NCBI GenBank assembly: GCA_963576735.1
Contig: OY755196.1
Coordinates: 9,343,912 to 9,407,911, forward strand
Origin: Bedellia somnulentella
Lineage: Eukaryota > Arthropoda > Insecta > Lepidoptera > Bedelliidae
Direction of reading: 5' to 3'
Length of the DNA: 64,000 nucleotides
In this document: one piece after another, positions 52,393 to 63,010 of the stretch
Position numbering within the stretch: position 1 is the stretch's first letter
Layout of the letters: every line of letters starts with the position of its first letter
Notes under the pieces: model-generated
Told to the model about the DNA's origin: nothing
What the model saw: only the letters and a program-made list of their open reading frames with translations
The model's database searches: none
Made by a program: the position numbers and the translations under genes

Positions 52393-55288
52393 CGTAAACC
52401 ATTTTATTTTTTCATGCAGTAACTCATTATTTGCGACATTAAAAATTTTCCAGAACGATTTTATATGGCTTATTGATACAGGAGCATCGATTTCAGCGAT
52501 TAAATATAAACAATTATTGCAACTCGGTATACCTTACCATAAAGAGACCAGCATTATAAGAGGCATTGGCGGCAATGTTGAAGCGATTGGATATGTTTAC
52601 ATTACATTTAAAGTGAAGGATGAGTTGTTCAAGCATAAGGTTTATATTTTCAACACATTACCATGTTCGGCTACAGGCATAATTGGCAATGACTTTCTAA
52701 ACAAATACAAATCGGTCATTGATTATGAAAACAAAACTTTATCTTTGAGGACAGTCGACAACAAAAGTGTTTCAATTAGTTTGACTTCAAATCAATATAA
52801 AAAATATATTGTACCATCGAGATCAGAGAGTATCCACTACATCGAAACTTCTTTAAAAGAGGATATTTTAGTTTGTACGGATGAAATCAGTGAAGGAATT
52901 TTAATTGCAAGTACTATAGTAAGACCAAAAAATGGCAGAATTCCAGTTCAAATATTAAATACATCTGAAAAAACCATTTGTCTGAATGAAATAAATCCAA
53001 AATTAGTTCCATTAAAAAATTATGAAATGACAACATTCAGTAAATGTACTAGTTTTAATTCGGAAAGAGTTCATAAATTATTTAAAGAATTAAATTTATC
53101 GAATCTAAATAAAGAAGAACGATTATCTATAGAACAGTTATGTGCTAAATATGCGGATATTTTTCATTTAAGCGGTGATAAGTTAACTACAACAAACTTA
53201 TACGAACAGTCCATTTCAATTAAACCAAACACACAACCAATATTTGTTAAAAATTATAGATTACCGTACGCCCAGAGACAAGAACTAGAAAAACAAATTG
53301 GAAAATTATTGGATGATGATATTATAGAGCCAGCGTGCAGTGAGTGGTCCAGTCCGGTACTATTGGTTCCTAAAAAGTCTGATAAGAATGGGGAAAAAAA
53401 GTGGCGTTTAGTTATTGACTATCGGAAATTAAATGAAAATATAGTGGATGATAAGTTTCCGCTCCCTAATATTACGGAAATATTAGATTCTCTTTCTGGA
53501 GCGATATATTATACACATTTAGACCTTTATTCAAGTTACTACCAACTTAGCCTAAATAAAGACAGTAGAAAGTACACAGCATTTTGTCCAGGATACATAC
53601 CCCAATCTCAAAAAACAACACAGTCGAGTAATAACAAAATAGTTTATTCGGGACAGTTCCAACTAAAAAGATTACCAATGGGACTTAAGACTTCGCCTAA
53701 TGCTTTTAGTAGAATGATAACTTTGGCGATGTCGGGATTGAACTATAAAAAATGCTTTGTTTATTTAGACGATCTAATTGTATTTGGAAGGAATTTAAAT
53801 GACCATAATAACAATTTATTAGATATTTACAATCGGTTAAGAGAAGTGAATTTGAAGCTTAATCCGGCTAAATGCGAATTTCTCAAAAAAGAAATACTTT
53901 ACCTAGGTCATTTAGTGACAGGTGATGGAATTTTACCAGATCCGGAAAAGATAAGAATTTTACAAGAATATCCTCAACCCAAAAATAGTGACGATGTAAA
54001 AAGATTTGTTGCATTTGCAAACTACTACCGGAAATTCATACAAAATTTTGCTCATTTATCGTATTCCTTAAATCAGTTATGTAAGAAAAACGTTAAATTT
54101 ACTTGGAAAGAAGAACACGAACAAGCTTTTCAGAAATTAAAACAAGCACTTATGTCACCACCTGTACTTCAATACCCTAATTTTACAGAGACTAACACAT
54201 TTCAGTTGCAAACTGACGCTTCAGGCTTTGGATTAGGAGCGATTTTATCTAATGAAGACGGACGTCCTGTTGCATACACTAGTAGAAGTCTTAACAAAGC
54301 CGAAATGAACTATCCTACTATCGAAAAGGAGCTTTTGGCTATAGTGTGGGCAGTTAAATACTTTCGACCTTATTTATATGGACGGAAATTCAACATTTAC
54401 ACAGATCATCGACCGTTAGTATACTTATTCAATATGAAAGATCCATCTAGTAGATTATTAAAGTTTCGTATGATATTAGACGAATATAATTTTACAGTGA
54501 ATTACGTAAAAGGTTCCGAAAATGCAGCTGCAGACGCATTATCGAGAATCAAATTAACATCTATGGAATTAAAGGAGATGAATGAAAGGATAATGAATGT
54601 GATGACAAGAAAGCAACGAAAGGAGATGGAAGAAAGAGAAAAAATTTACTCGGATTTGTCAAAACAATCAAATGACTCAGAAGTAATAATTAACGATGAT
54701 GATGATGATAATCGGTCAGGCCAACCGAGAATTGTCGATATGCATACAAATCCAAAGGAATCAGTTGAGTTAAGTTTTATAACAAATACTGAATTAAATA
54801 AATTATTTAAAAAGGAAGAAGAACTTAAAGAAAGTAAAACTTTTATATATGTTCCTAGGAAGAAAATATTATACATAAATCCTAACGCTCAATCGCAAAT
54901 TACGCGAGACGAATTTGTGAGAGAATTAGAGATAGTTTGTAAAAAGTTAAAGATTGAAAAAGTATATTTTATAAAAAATAAAAGTAATAATAAATTTATA
55001 GAGAAGCTTATAAGTGGAATAAAACAAGTAAAAGATTGGAATGGTCCAACTTTTATAATATTGCCAGATGTAAAAAAGATTGATAATAATGATGATAAGA
55101 AAGTTATTTTAAATGACTTCCACATATTGCCTACAAGCGGACATGCAGGTGTAAGACGCATGTACAATAACATTAAAAAGTACTATTACTGGTCAGGGTT
55201 AGATGATGATATCAAGAAATATGTTAAAAAATGTGATAAATGCCAGAGAAATAAACATGACTTAAAACGAAACAACCAATGGAAATAA
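52337..55288 (+). CDS. pol: pol of the LTR element: protease, RT, RNase H, first part of integrase
   Basis: 983 codons in the +1 frame relative to gag. Aspartic protease DTGA at residues 47-50. RT with WSSPVLLVPKK, WRLVIDYRKLN, LPMGLKTSPNAF and the catalytic YLDD (DD at 478-479). RNase H with DASG (D627), YTSRSL, EKELLAIVWA and TDHRPL. Then an integrase zinc-binding HHCC region (SGHAGVRRMY ... CDKCQR, about residues 930-970). About 20 residues rich in Ser/Gln/Asn are inserted in the RT fingers before LPMGLK. The frame stops at 55288, just where the integrase core should follow. Confidence 0.93.
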   Translation: MKLNGESQRKITMSFFVNNVNHFIFSCSNSLFATLKIFQNDFIWLIDTGASISAIKYKQLLQLGIPYHKETSIIRGIGGNVEAIGYVYITFKVKDELFKHKVYIFNTLPCSATGIIGNDFLNKYKSVIDYENKTLSLRTVDNKSVSISLTSNQYKKYIVPSRSESIHYIETSLKEDILVCTDEISEGILIASTIVRPKNGRIPVQILNTSEKTICLNEINPKLVPLKNYEMTTFSKCTSFNSERVHKLFKELNLSNLNKEERLSIEQLCAKYADIFHLSGDKLTTTNLYEQSISIKPNTQPIFVKNYRLPYAQRQELEKQIGKLLDDDIIEPACSEWSSPVLLVPKKSDKNGEKKWRLVIDYRKLNENIVDDKFPLPNITEILDSLSGAIYYTHLDLYSSYYQLSLNKDSRKYTAFCPGYIPQSQKTTQSSNNKIVYSGQFQLKRLPMGLKTSPNAFSRMITLAMSGLNYKKCFVYLDDLIVFGRNLNDHNNNLLDIYNRLREVNLKLNPAKCEFLKKEILYLGHLVTGDGILPDPEKIRILQEYPQPKNSDDVKRFVAFANYYRKFIQNFAHLSYSLNQLCKKNVKFTWKEEHEQAFQKLKQALMSPPVLQYPNFTETNTFQLQTDASGFGLGAILSNEDGRPVAYTSRSLNKAEMNYPTIEKELLAIVWAVKYFRPYLYGRKFNIYTDHRPLVYLFNMKDPSSRLLKFRMILDEYNFTVNYVKGSENAAADALSRIKLTSMELKEMNERIMNVMTRKQRKEMEEREKIYSDLSKQSNDSEVIINDDDDDNRSGQPRIVDMHTNPKESVELSFITNTELNKLFKKEEELKESKTFIYVPRKKILYINPNAQSQITRDEFVRELEIVCKKLKIEKVYFIKNKSNNKFIEKLISGIKQVKDWNGPTFIILPDVKKIDNNDDKKVILNDFHILPTSGHAGVRRMYNNIKKYYYWSGLDDDIKKYVKKCDKCQRNKHDLKRNNQWK

Positions 55289-56121
55289 CGACAACTGCAT
55301 CTTCAGCATTACAAAAAATTTACCTAGATCTTGTTGGTCCTTTAGATCGCGACATTAATAATTACAGCTATATACTAACGTTACAGTGTGAGTTAAGCAA
55401 ATATGTCGAAGCATACCCTTTGATAACTAAAAGTAGTAAAGAAGTAGCTAAAGCCTTTGTACAAAACTATATCCTTAGATTCGGAGTGCCCCAGGAAATA
55501 GTGACCGATAGAGGCACGGAGTTTATGGCGTCAACGATGAATGAGGTATGTACTTTACTAAATATTAACAAAATTAACTCAACAGCGTACCATCATCAGA
55601 CATTGGGTGCTCTAGAGAACTCCCACAAAAACTTAGGAGCATATCTACGTAACCAAACAGGTAATCATCCAGAGAGCTGGAGTGAATGGATTCAGTTCTG
55701 GTGCTTTTCCTACAACACGTCTGTACATTCGGAGAGCTGCTACACGCCTTATGAATTGGTGTTCGGTAGGAAATGTAGTTTACCAAATAATTTAGGTCAT
55801 CAAATTGATCCTTTGTACTGTCACGATGATTACGCGAAAGAACTTAAATTTCGATTGCAAGTTTCAAATAAGGAGGCAAGAGATAATCTTCTCCAAAGTA
55901 AATTGAAAAGAAAAATGTATTATGATAGTTACACTAAATCTATTCATTATAAGCCTAACGATAAGATATTATTAAGAAAAGAAAATTGTAGTAAAATGGA
56001 AAGTTTATATAGTGGACCATATATAGTAATCGAAGATATATCACCTAATGTTAAGATATTAAATAAAGGTAAAATAGATATAGTGCATAAAAATAGGACT
56101 AAACTTTATATAGAGGATTAG
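55279..56121 (+). CDS. pol: Integrase core and C-terminus of the LTR element, in a shifted frame
   Basis: 280 codons in the -1 frame relative to the preceding pol segment. DD35E core: D17 in YLDLVGP, D77 in VTDRGTEF, E113 in TLGALENSHK. A C-terminal region with PYIVIEDISPN resembles the gypsy integrase chromatin/GPY-type end. The break lies at a run of four A at 55264-55267. A single-base change there, or ribosomal slippage on AAA, would explain it. The joined product is not written out here. Confidence 0.92.
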   Translation: MEITTTASSALQKIYLDLVGPLDRDINNYSYILTLQCELSKYVEAYPLITKSSKEVAKAFVQNYILRFGVPQEIVTDRGTEFMASTMNEVCTLLNINKINSTAYHHQTLGALENSHKNLGAYLRNQTGNHPESWSEWIQFWCFSYNTSVHSESCYTPYELVFGRKCSLPNNLGHQIDPLYCHDDYAKELKFRLQVSNKEARDNLLQSKLKRKMYYDSYTKSIHYKPNDKILLRKENCSKMESLYSGPYIVIEDISPNVKILNKGKIDIVHKNRTKLYIED

Positions 56122-56173
56122 AAATTTTAGATATTGGATTAGAAAAAAAATATGTGTCTTATTTTTTTTTAAA

Positions 56174-56187
56174 AATAATAAGGGAGA
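56174..56187 (+). other. Polypurine tract of the LTR element
   Basis: aataataagggaga immediately precedes the 3' LTR; expected second-strand primer. Confidence 0.8.
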
Positions 56188-56349
56188 TGTGGTGTATACC
56201 TAGTTATAAGATCTACTTAGTAACTAATACATATATTATCTACCTATATCTATATTATTCGTGCGCACGTATGTAACCTTATGACTAATAAATCAGTATC
56301 TACTCAGTACTCGCGTGTTTCACTCCTCTCCTCTAGCTACCTCCTTACA
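56188..56349 (+). repeat. 3' LTR (162 bp)
   Basis: Identical by eye to the 5' LTR. Confidence 0.96.
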
Positions 56350-56357
56350 ATATATTT

Positions 56358-56803
56358 AATAGGCTATTTGACTAAGTTTTGAAAACTATCTTACGGTGTT
56401 AATTTGTTAATAAGGAGCCCTAAAAAAATATTTTTCTGTCTTCATTTTAGCTATTTTATAAAAAAATTGAAAAAGAAAATGCATTATTCAAATGTGCCGC
56501 GAAAACGCGATTTTAAGTAATATGGCGGCTGTAGCACATATGACGTCAATTCCGCATTAAACACCAATGAGCGAAGCGATACACAGTCTGTTAATGTGCA
56601 ATCTACGTCATTATAGAAATAGCCAATCACGGTCGTTTTTAGTCACGTACAGTTGCATCAAAAATACTTATTTTAGAAGATGGATTTTAGTGAAATAATG
56701 CAATATTTTTATCTCGCATTATTACATATTGCTCCAAAAAAGAAATATCAAGAGCAATGAAATAAAAGAAATGTATATTTTTATTACAGTCAAATAGCCT
56801 ATT
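56358..56803 (+). mobile_element. MITE family 4, copy 1 (446 bp)
   Basis: Terminal inverted repeat AATAGGCTATTTGAC at 56358-56372 and its reverse complement at 56789-56803. Non-coding; contains atatggcggctgtag and ttccgcattaaacaccaatg. The inverted second copy is at 63011-63459. Confidence 0.9.
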
Positions 56804-57542
56804 CATACTCTGAAACTATCATAATTTCACCATCTCTTGAATAATATCCATGAGTATAAGTAGGTATCATCAAGGTAGATGATGTTCAGGTTCTATACTT
56901 AATGTTACTTTAAGTATTAAGTTTCGAGTAATAAAAGACGAGAAGATTACATATAATTTAATATATTTGTAATGTCATGTGTTTGGTTTTGTTTGATCAG
57001 CAAGTAACAAAAGAATGATTATATACCCAAAAAAGTTAGTTTTAGTATAAGATTTGATTGTGAAATTTTTACTGTAATCGTTTTTGGTGAGGCAAAATTT
57101 CTTTTTCAAATATCTTCCTTTTTAATTGGCTCTTTGTGTGAATGCTGTAATTGGCTTCGAGTGGTTTTGAGATTGATAGTCCGCAAGAAAATTTCTGTGG
57201 CAGTTTTGAGATAATCAAGTATTTTCTTATGGCCTAGTGTGGTCAAAAAATATTAACTTAAAGAATTATTACTAACTTACTGTATATTGTTAAGAATTTA
57301 GTTCCTTTGCTGTTTAATAAAGTTTATAAAGATAACTCTTTTTTACATCTTTCTATTTTAAAAAAACACATATTTTTATGAGATATTAAGTTAAAATGTA
57401 TTTTCTTCTTTCTTTTAATTAGAACTCTTAATATATTGCTATCACTGATTTTCAAAATTGCCACATATTTTCTTAACCGACTGACAAAAGACGTATGCTA
57501 TGTGTGCCCGCACATGTTTGTATGTATATCTCTTTGTTCTAG
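56804..57542 (+). other. hppy: End of MAP4K intron 11
   Basis: AT-rich, nothing else recognised. Confidence 0.6.
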
Positions 57543-57581
57543 GAGCCTATTGCAATACATTGACGAAGAGTTGATGCTAAG
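57543..57581 (+). CDS. hppy: MAP4K3-like kinase, exon 12 (39 nt)
   Basis: SLLQYIDEELMLR (441-453, first and last codons split). This matches the conserved short motif before RATLP in MAP4K3-type proteins. Acceptor gttctag, donor AG|GTAAAG. A symmetric micro-exon. Confidence 0.9.
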
Positions 57582-58954
57582 GTAAAGCGGCGTAACTGAG
57601 CGCCTCGTAGATATTGCACTTGCCTCTTTTTGCATGGGGATCGTGATTCGGTTCTTTGTTTCTTTCAATGATGCATGCGTTTTTGTGTTGCTAGTTTAGT
57701 TTTTTTTGTATTTTGTAAGATAGATGTGGTATTTTATGCTGTTATATTGCTTATTTCTAATCACAAATACGGCAAATGTTTGTAGATAGTTTTTCAATGT
57801 CTAGTTTTTAGACGTTTTCCGTTAATTTTATGTTAGAAAAAAATCAAATTTGGGATCATATCTTAAAATATTACTGAATTGTTTAACGAAAAGAAAGCAA
57901 AATTTTATGTGCTGAATCATAGACACCCTACATAACGTGTATTTGTGTTTCCTTGCATAAAATAATAAAACAGCACAACACATTTTTATTTATATATCTA
58001 CATTATTATAACATAGTTAATTCGTTAGTGGTAATGTAAAAACCAGCTTTTAAAGTAGTAATCCTTCGCTAAATAGCGCTTGTATAACTTTTAGAAATTG
58101 TTTAGGTTAGCATTGCATATGCAAGAATCTCGTTTTGCAAGCGTACAGTAGGATTGTCAAGCATCTAAAAGCGTTTAAGTTTATGAATGCTTTTTACACG
58201 CATGTGATTATAGTGCTTATTATTAGTTCCTGTATGTTCAAAATAGCGTGGTTGATGGTGTAGTATACTTATGTTTCTGTATTACAAAAAGATGTATTCA
58301 AGCATCATGACATAGACTAGTAGATAACTTATAATAATATTGACAAATTAAACCAAAAACCTTATTTTCTGAACTTTTCTTTAAATTTTGCCCTCTTTAA
58401 GATAACTTTGCTTTTAAGCGTCATAACTACACTGTACTGTTAAGTGTTGACTATCTCAAAAACAATCAGTATCAGTAGATTTTCCGATACTCAATTATTT
58501 GCTAGGACATTGTCATTTAGTATTTGTACAGAATTAAATGTAACAATATTAAGACAAAAAATTGTTTCTCATGTTATAGGGTGACAATACTTTACGATAT
58601 TCATAAGAATTACATTCACTAAAACTGTTTTTTTGGATGTACGGCAGAAAATTTGAATTTGATTATTTAACACAATTCGAAAATTGAAACACTTTTTATA
58701 CATTTTGTGTTCTCACTAACATTGTTAAACAGATTTCTCATGTTTTTGTAAATGTTAGTGTATTGAACATTTACATATGAGCACGTTCTTTCACTTACAT
58801 TTTAAAGTGTATTAGCTTATTTTGAGTTTACTTTGTTGGTTTATGTTGACTAGTGTTTTAACACCACTATTTGTGAGCATTTTACACATTTTCCAGCTTT
58901 TACTAAAACTACCTCACACCTAACCAAAAGTCTACCATTACGTTTTTTTTATAG
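57582..58954 (+). other. hppy: MAP4K intron 12
   Basis: AT-rich with no recognised repeat, unusual for this window. Confidence 0.6.
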
Positions 58955-59799
58955 GGCAACACTCCCGATGACAGCTGACGCGTCAAACATGTCTCAGTCT
59001 GGCAACACTGGTTTATCGGTTCACGACCAACACCTCTCGCAGTGTATACAGCTTAAACAAAACTTCCTTAACAATTCAACGACTAATATATACCAAAACA
59101 TAGCCTCTAATATCCCAGTTTCTAACTCGAGAATTTCCATAGACGACCCTCTATGTAGAAGATTGTGTGAATCGGACATAATGTACGCTGATCAAGGTAC
59201 AGAAGTATTTAATTCACCTATGATAAGAAACGCTCATTGTGAATGTGGGTTATGCCCGAAACCGGAGCAAAAAGATGTAAACACATTGAGTGACCTCCAA
59301 AGGTCAGTCGCTCCAAAATGTAATTGCGATTCTTGTAACTCCAACGGAGATATATTAAGCTATTACAGAAATTGCTCTAACAAGAATCCAGAATCAGGCA
59401 TCGTGTACTGTGATACTTGTAAGAAACAAAAGATATCAGTATCTAACTTCAGAGCATTACAAATTGCAAATCAGTTAAGAATCGCCGAATCGGGAAAACT
59501 CGAAAACGGTACTGAAGACGATATGTGTATCAAAATAGATCAAAGTCTAAATATGGAGGAATATGAACATAGAAAGAAGCATAACAGACATAATTCGGAT
59601 TCTTCAGGCATAGATTTGAGTCAGTTTTGTCAATGCGAGTTCGACAAAAGGAAAACTTCGAGCGTTGATGAGATTTTCAAAATGGCGGATGAGTTAGAGC
59701 GGGAAAATCATAAGGAGGTTTCAGAGGAACGAACTAGTCAGAGGCAAAGGAGTTTGTCGGACAGCCAACGGAATAAAGCCAAAGTTGATAATAGTCAAG
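58955..59799 (+). CDS. hppy: MAP4K3-like kinase, exon 13 (large linker exon)
   Basis: Residues 453-735. It opens RATLPMTAD (family motif) and then runs as a long polar Ser/Asn-rich linker. Within it (residues about 520-608) are two CxCxxC motifs (CECGLC, CNCDSC) and a CxxC (CDTC), a possible metal-binding patch I do not know from vertebrate MAP4K3. Later: HNSDSSGIDLSQFCQC and a Glu/Lys-rich helix. Acceptor ttttatag, donor CAAG|GTAAAT. The frame read to 59825 includes intron. Confidence 0.9.
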
Positions 59800-61130
59800 G
59801 TAAATATTGCTTTAAAATTATTTAGGATATTGGTCATCCGTTATATTTAAAAATACTATATTCCTTGAGTAGGCTTTTTGATGTGCAAATTTTAAATTCT
59901 ATAACGACTTTAACTTTTTCTAATTAAATATTGATTGCAATCTCATAGTTATGCGCTTTCGCATTGAGTTATTTTAAAAACAACATGATGCGTAATTTTT
60001 GTAGAAATACAATGTCACATCACTAAGTGTAACTGAGCGTGGGTTTTCTCACGATGTTTTCCCTCCGATAATTTAACCACACGTATGACTTTAGAAAAGA
60101 CATATTGCTGTAGAGCCAAATTGGGATTTAAACCCAAACTTATCTGCATGATAGGTGGTTATTTCCTCACTAAGAAATCACAATTTTTTGACAAATCTAT
60201 GAAATATATTTATATACATGTCGCAGGAAAATCTATTAAGATATTATCGTTAAGATATTATCGTTAAGATATTTTTGTATTAACGAAAGTTGTATAACGG
60301 TTATGTGATCGTGTGAGGAATGATGTGATTCGTGAAAGGTGTGGTGTAAAAGATGATATTGTAAGAAAGATAGAAAAAGGAATGTTGAGATGGTTTGGGC
60401 ACATAGAGAGGATGGATGACAGTAAATTGGTGAAAGAGATATATAGAGCCAATGTGGAAGGTAATGTTAGTAGAGGACGACCTCGGAGGACACATTTGGA
60501 TCAAATAGAACATGTGCTCAAAAAGGCAGGTGTCCGCAGTATGAAGAATAAAAGAGCATGTATGAAAAGATTGATGGATGTAAACGAAGCCAGAGAGGTT
60601 TGCCAGGATCGTACAAAGTGGCGATCGATAGTCTCTGCCTACCCCAATGGGAACTAACGGCGTGAGAATATGTATGTATGTATGTATGTATATTGAAGGA
60701 AATTCGTCAAACAGCTTGCGAATTTACATCTTTCTTATTAGCTTTTTAGAATACATGTAAGGTAACTGATTATGACCATTTACTAATAATAATTAATAGT
60801 AAACTTGGAAGTGGTCTTATATTACGTTTTTCCTGCGACAGATACATAAATTAAAATACGGTACACCATTAGAGGATATTTTAACCGACTTCAAAATAAG
60901 GAAATTCTCAGTTCGATCGTTGTTATGTATGTATGTGTGTTTGTCCGCGATTATCTCGCGTTTAGCTAAAGCTATTTGGATGCGGTTTTCGGAAAGTATT
61001 TGTTACATTCAGGAGAAGGTTTTAGTGCTTTAACCGACTAAAAAAATGACTTTCTCTGTTGTGTATGTATATATGTATGTCCGCGATTATTGAGATTTTG
61101 AATAAGTAATTTATCGTATTTTCCCCTTAG
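59800..61130 (+). other. hppy: MAP4K intron 13
   Basis: Holds an old SINE-B (60010-60160, minus), the LINE copy at 60296-60690, and a ttttaaccgacttcaaaat repeat pair at 60886-61050. Confidence 0.75.
60296..60690 (+). mobile_element. RTE-like LINE, 5'-truncated, best-preserved C-terminal end
   Basis: Open frame 60313-60657 (114 codons): VRNDVIRERCGVKDDIV, GMLRWFGHIERMDD, GNVSRGRPRRTHLDQI, ACMKRLMDVNEAREVCQDR, ending SAYPNGN and stop. Only cggcgtgagaatatgta separates the stop from the (TATG)n tail at 60668-60690, an extremely short 3' UTR as in RTE-clade LINEs. Clade naming is inferred. Confidence 0.9.
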
Positions 61131-61228
61131 CCCCTGCGGTCCCTCCCCGCCGCTGCCGCCGCTCCCGGCCGGCCCCTAACGGTCTCCCGCCCACACCTAA
61201 GGTGCACATGGGGGCTTGCTTCTCTAAG
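61131..61228 (+). CDS. hppy: MAP4K3-like kinase, exon 14
   Basis: Residues 736-767: a Pro/Arg-rich SH3-ligand-like stretch ([20 protein letters not shown]), then [12 protein letters not shown], the conserved entry to the CNH (citron homology) domain. Acceptor ccccttag, donor AAG|GTAAGG. Very GC-rich relative to the introns. Confidence 0.94.
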
Positions 61229-61459
61229 GTAAGGTGCTTTTAGTTGTGCTAGCGTTTTTGTGTAATTTTCTATATTTATAATTAAAATTTACAGATAAAA
61301 AAACCTTTATTGCAACAGTCATATCTAAAAATATAAGTAAATTTTTAGTTGCCGTTTTTTTATATTAATATATTTTAAATTGATATTTTTATTGCTTTTT
61401 GCTAATCGTTTAATTGTCGGACATATATAATAATATAATTGATCAATAAATAATTACAG

Positions 61460-61541
61460 GTTTTCAACGGATGCCCGCTACGGATAAACTGTACCGCATC
61501 TTGGATACATCCTGATACTAGAGATCAACATGTATTGATTG
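61460..61541 (+). CDS. hppy: MAP4K3-like kinase, exon 15
   Basis: Residues 768-794 plus one base: [20 protein letters not shown], then RDQHVLI, the first CNH blade. Acceptor aattacag, donor G|GTCAGT. Confidence 0.95.
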
Positions 61542-61577
61542 GTCAGTATTCTACATTTTCCTATTAATATGTAGTGT

Positions 61578-61835
61578 CGGCATAGAATACATACATACAT
61601 ATACTCACGGCTATAAATCCCTAGAAGGGATAGCCAGAGCTAAGGAATGAGAAATTCCTCAGCCACTTTTGGAAAGTTGAGTGGGGAAAAGATGGTGAGA
61701 TTAAGGTTTTTGGTGATGGGTCTACAACCGCATCGCCCAAAAATCCCTTAAAAGGCCCCAATACCGTTAGTCGCCTCTTACGTACACCCCCCGGAAGAAA
61801 TGGGGTAGTGCTATTTTAAACCGACACCACACAGC
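61578..61835 (-). repeat. SINE-A copy, full length
   Basis: First subfamily in intron 15. A scrap of another copy (plus) follows at 61838-61890. Confidence 0.85.
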
Positions 61836-61926
61836 GTCATAGAATACCATTTCCCCATTTCTTCCCGTGGGTGTTGTAAGATTCTGAATAATTCCCAATT
61901 GGAATTTGTAGCCGTAAATGTGTAGG

Positions 61927-62498
61927 TGTCGTGGCCATATCGTAGATTTGAACACATCGTGAAATGATCATGAAATAGTAACATTTCATGATGTCGCCAA
62001 CTTAATTTGACGAGATCATAAAATCGCCAACGTTTAACGATTTTGTCACCCACGATTGGCCAGATCGTAGAAATAGACTGACCTGTGAAATGCGATCCAA
62101 ACTTTACGATTTTGAAAAAAACTGACCAATATGTTCGTCAGTTTTTTCGTTATTTGCAAAGTTTTCGAGAACCCTTTCGTTGAAAACTCTTTTGTTATCA
62201 CTTTTTTCCTCACTTAATAGCGAATTACTAACTTTTTACTGCGAGAAACAACACTTTTGCCAACGGCCGCCATCTTCACACATAGACAAAGCGTTTTTAG
62301 CGCCTCTACCGGTAATTAATCTAACTACTTTACGGTATGACCAAATAATCTTAACCATTTCAGGAAGAGGCCGCCGCGCGTTTAGTTGCCCATATCCATA
62401 AACGATTTATCATTGATCCGCACAAACCCAATCACGATGTGGCCAATAAACAGTTGATCATTTCATGATGTGTTCAAATTTACGATGTGGCCACGACA
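61927..62498. mobile_element. 572-bp inverted-repeat element
   Basis: Ends tgtcgtggccatatcgta and the near reverse complement tacgatgtggccacgaca, pairing over about 44 bp. Internally several motifs of the type cgatcgta/catgatg are repeated. No coding capacity; family unknown. Confidence 0.75.
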
Positions 62499-62685
62499 TA
62501 TGTATTCTATCTTTATACATATAATTTTTTAAAAGCTGATGGTATATGGTATGTTGGAGATATCGAGGAAAATCGAGGGTTGATATTCGACATACAGTAA
62601 CATTAGTTAAACTGAGGCAACGTAAAAAACACTAGTTCTTTTTCGGGGCCCAATATTGTGACCTAGCCTGCTAGACCATACATAA

Positions 62686-62932
62686 ATACATACATATACT
62701 CACGGCTATAAATCCCTAAAAGGGGTAGCCAGAGCTGAGAAATTATAAATTTCTCAGCCACTTTTGGAAGTTGAGTGGGGAAAAAATGGTAGAATAAAGG
62801 TTGTTGGTGATGGGTCTCCAACCGCATCGCCCGAAAATCCCTTAAAAAGCCCCAATACCGTTAGTCGCCTCTTACGTACACCCACCGGAAGAAATGGTTT
62901 AGTGCTATTCTAAGCCGATACTACACAGCTAG
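62686..62932 (-). repeat. SINE-A copy, full length
   Basis: First subfamily, (CATA)n at 62686-62697. Confidence 0.85.
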
Positions 62933-63010
62933 ACTGCTAGACCCTTTACTTTAAATTTTATTTTAAATTTTATTACACAAATAACATTAAATCACGACTA
63001 CATTTGAATG

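Larger units (their letters stand above)
50219..56349 (+). mobile_element. Complete Ty3/gypsy-type LTR retrotransposon
   Basis: 6131 bp, TG...CA ends, flanked by the 4-bp duplication ATAT (50215-50218 and 56350-56353). Order: LTR, primer site, small ORF, gag, pol (protease, RT, RNase H, integrase), purine tract, LTR. The pol domain order (RT before integrase) is the gypsy order. No envelope gene. Inserted in MAP4K intron 11 in the sense direction. Confidence 0.97.
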
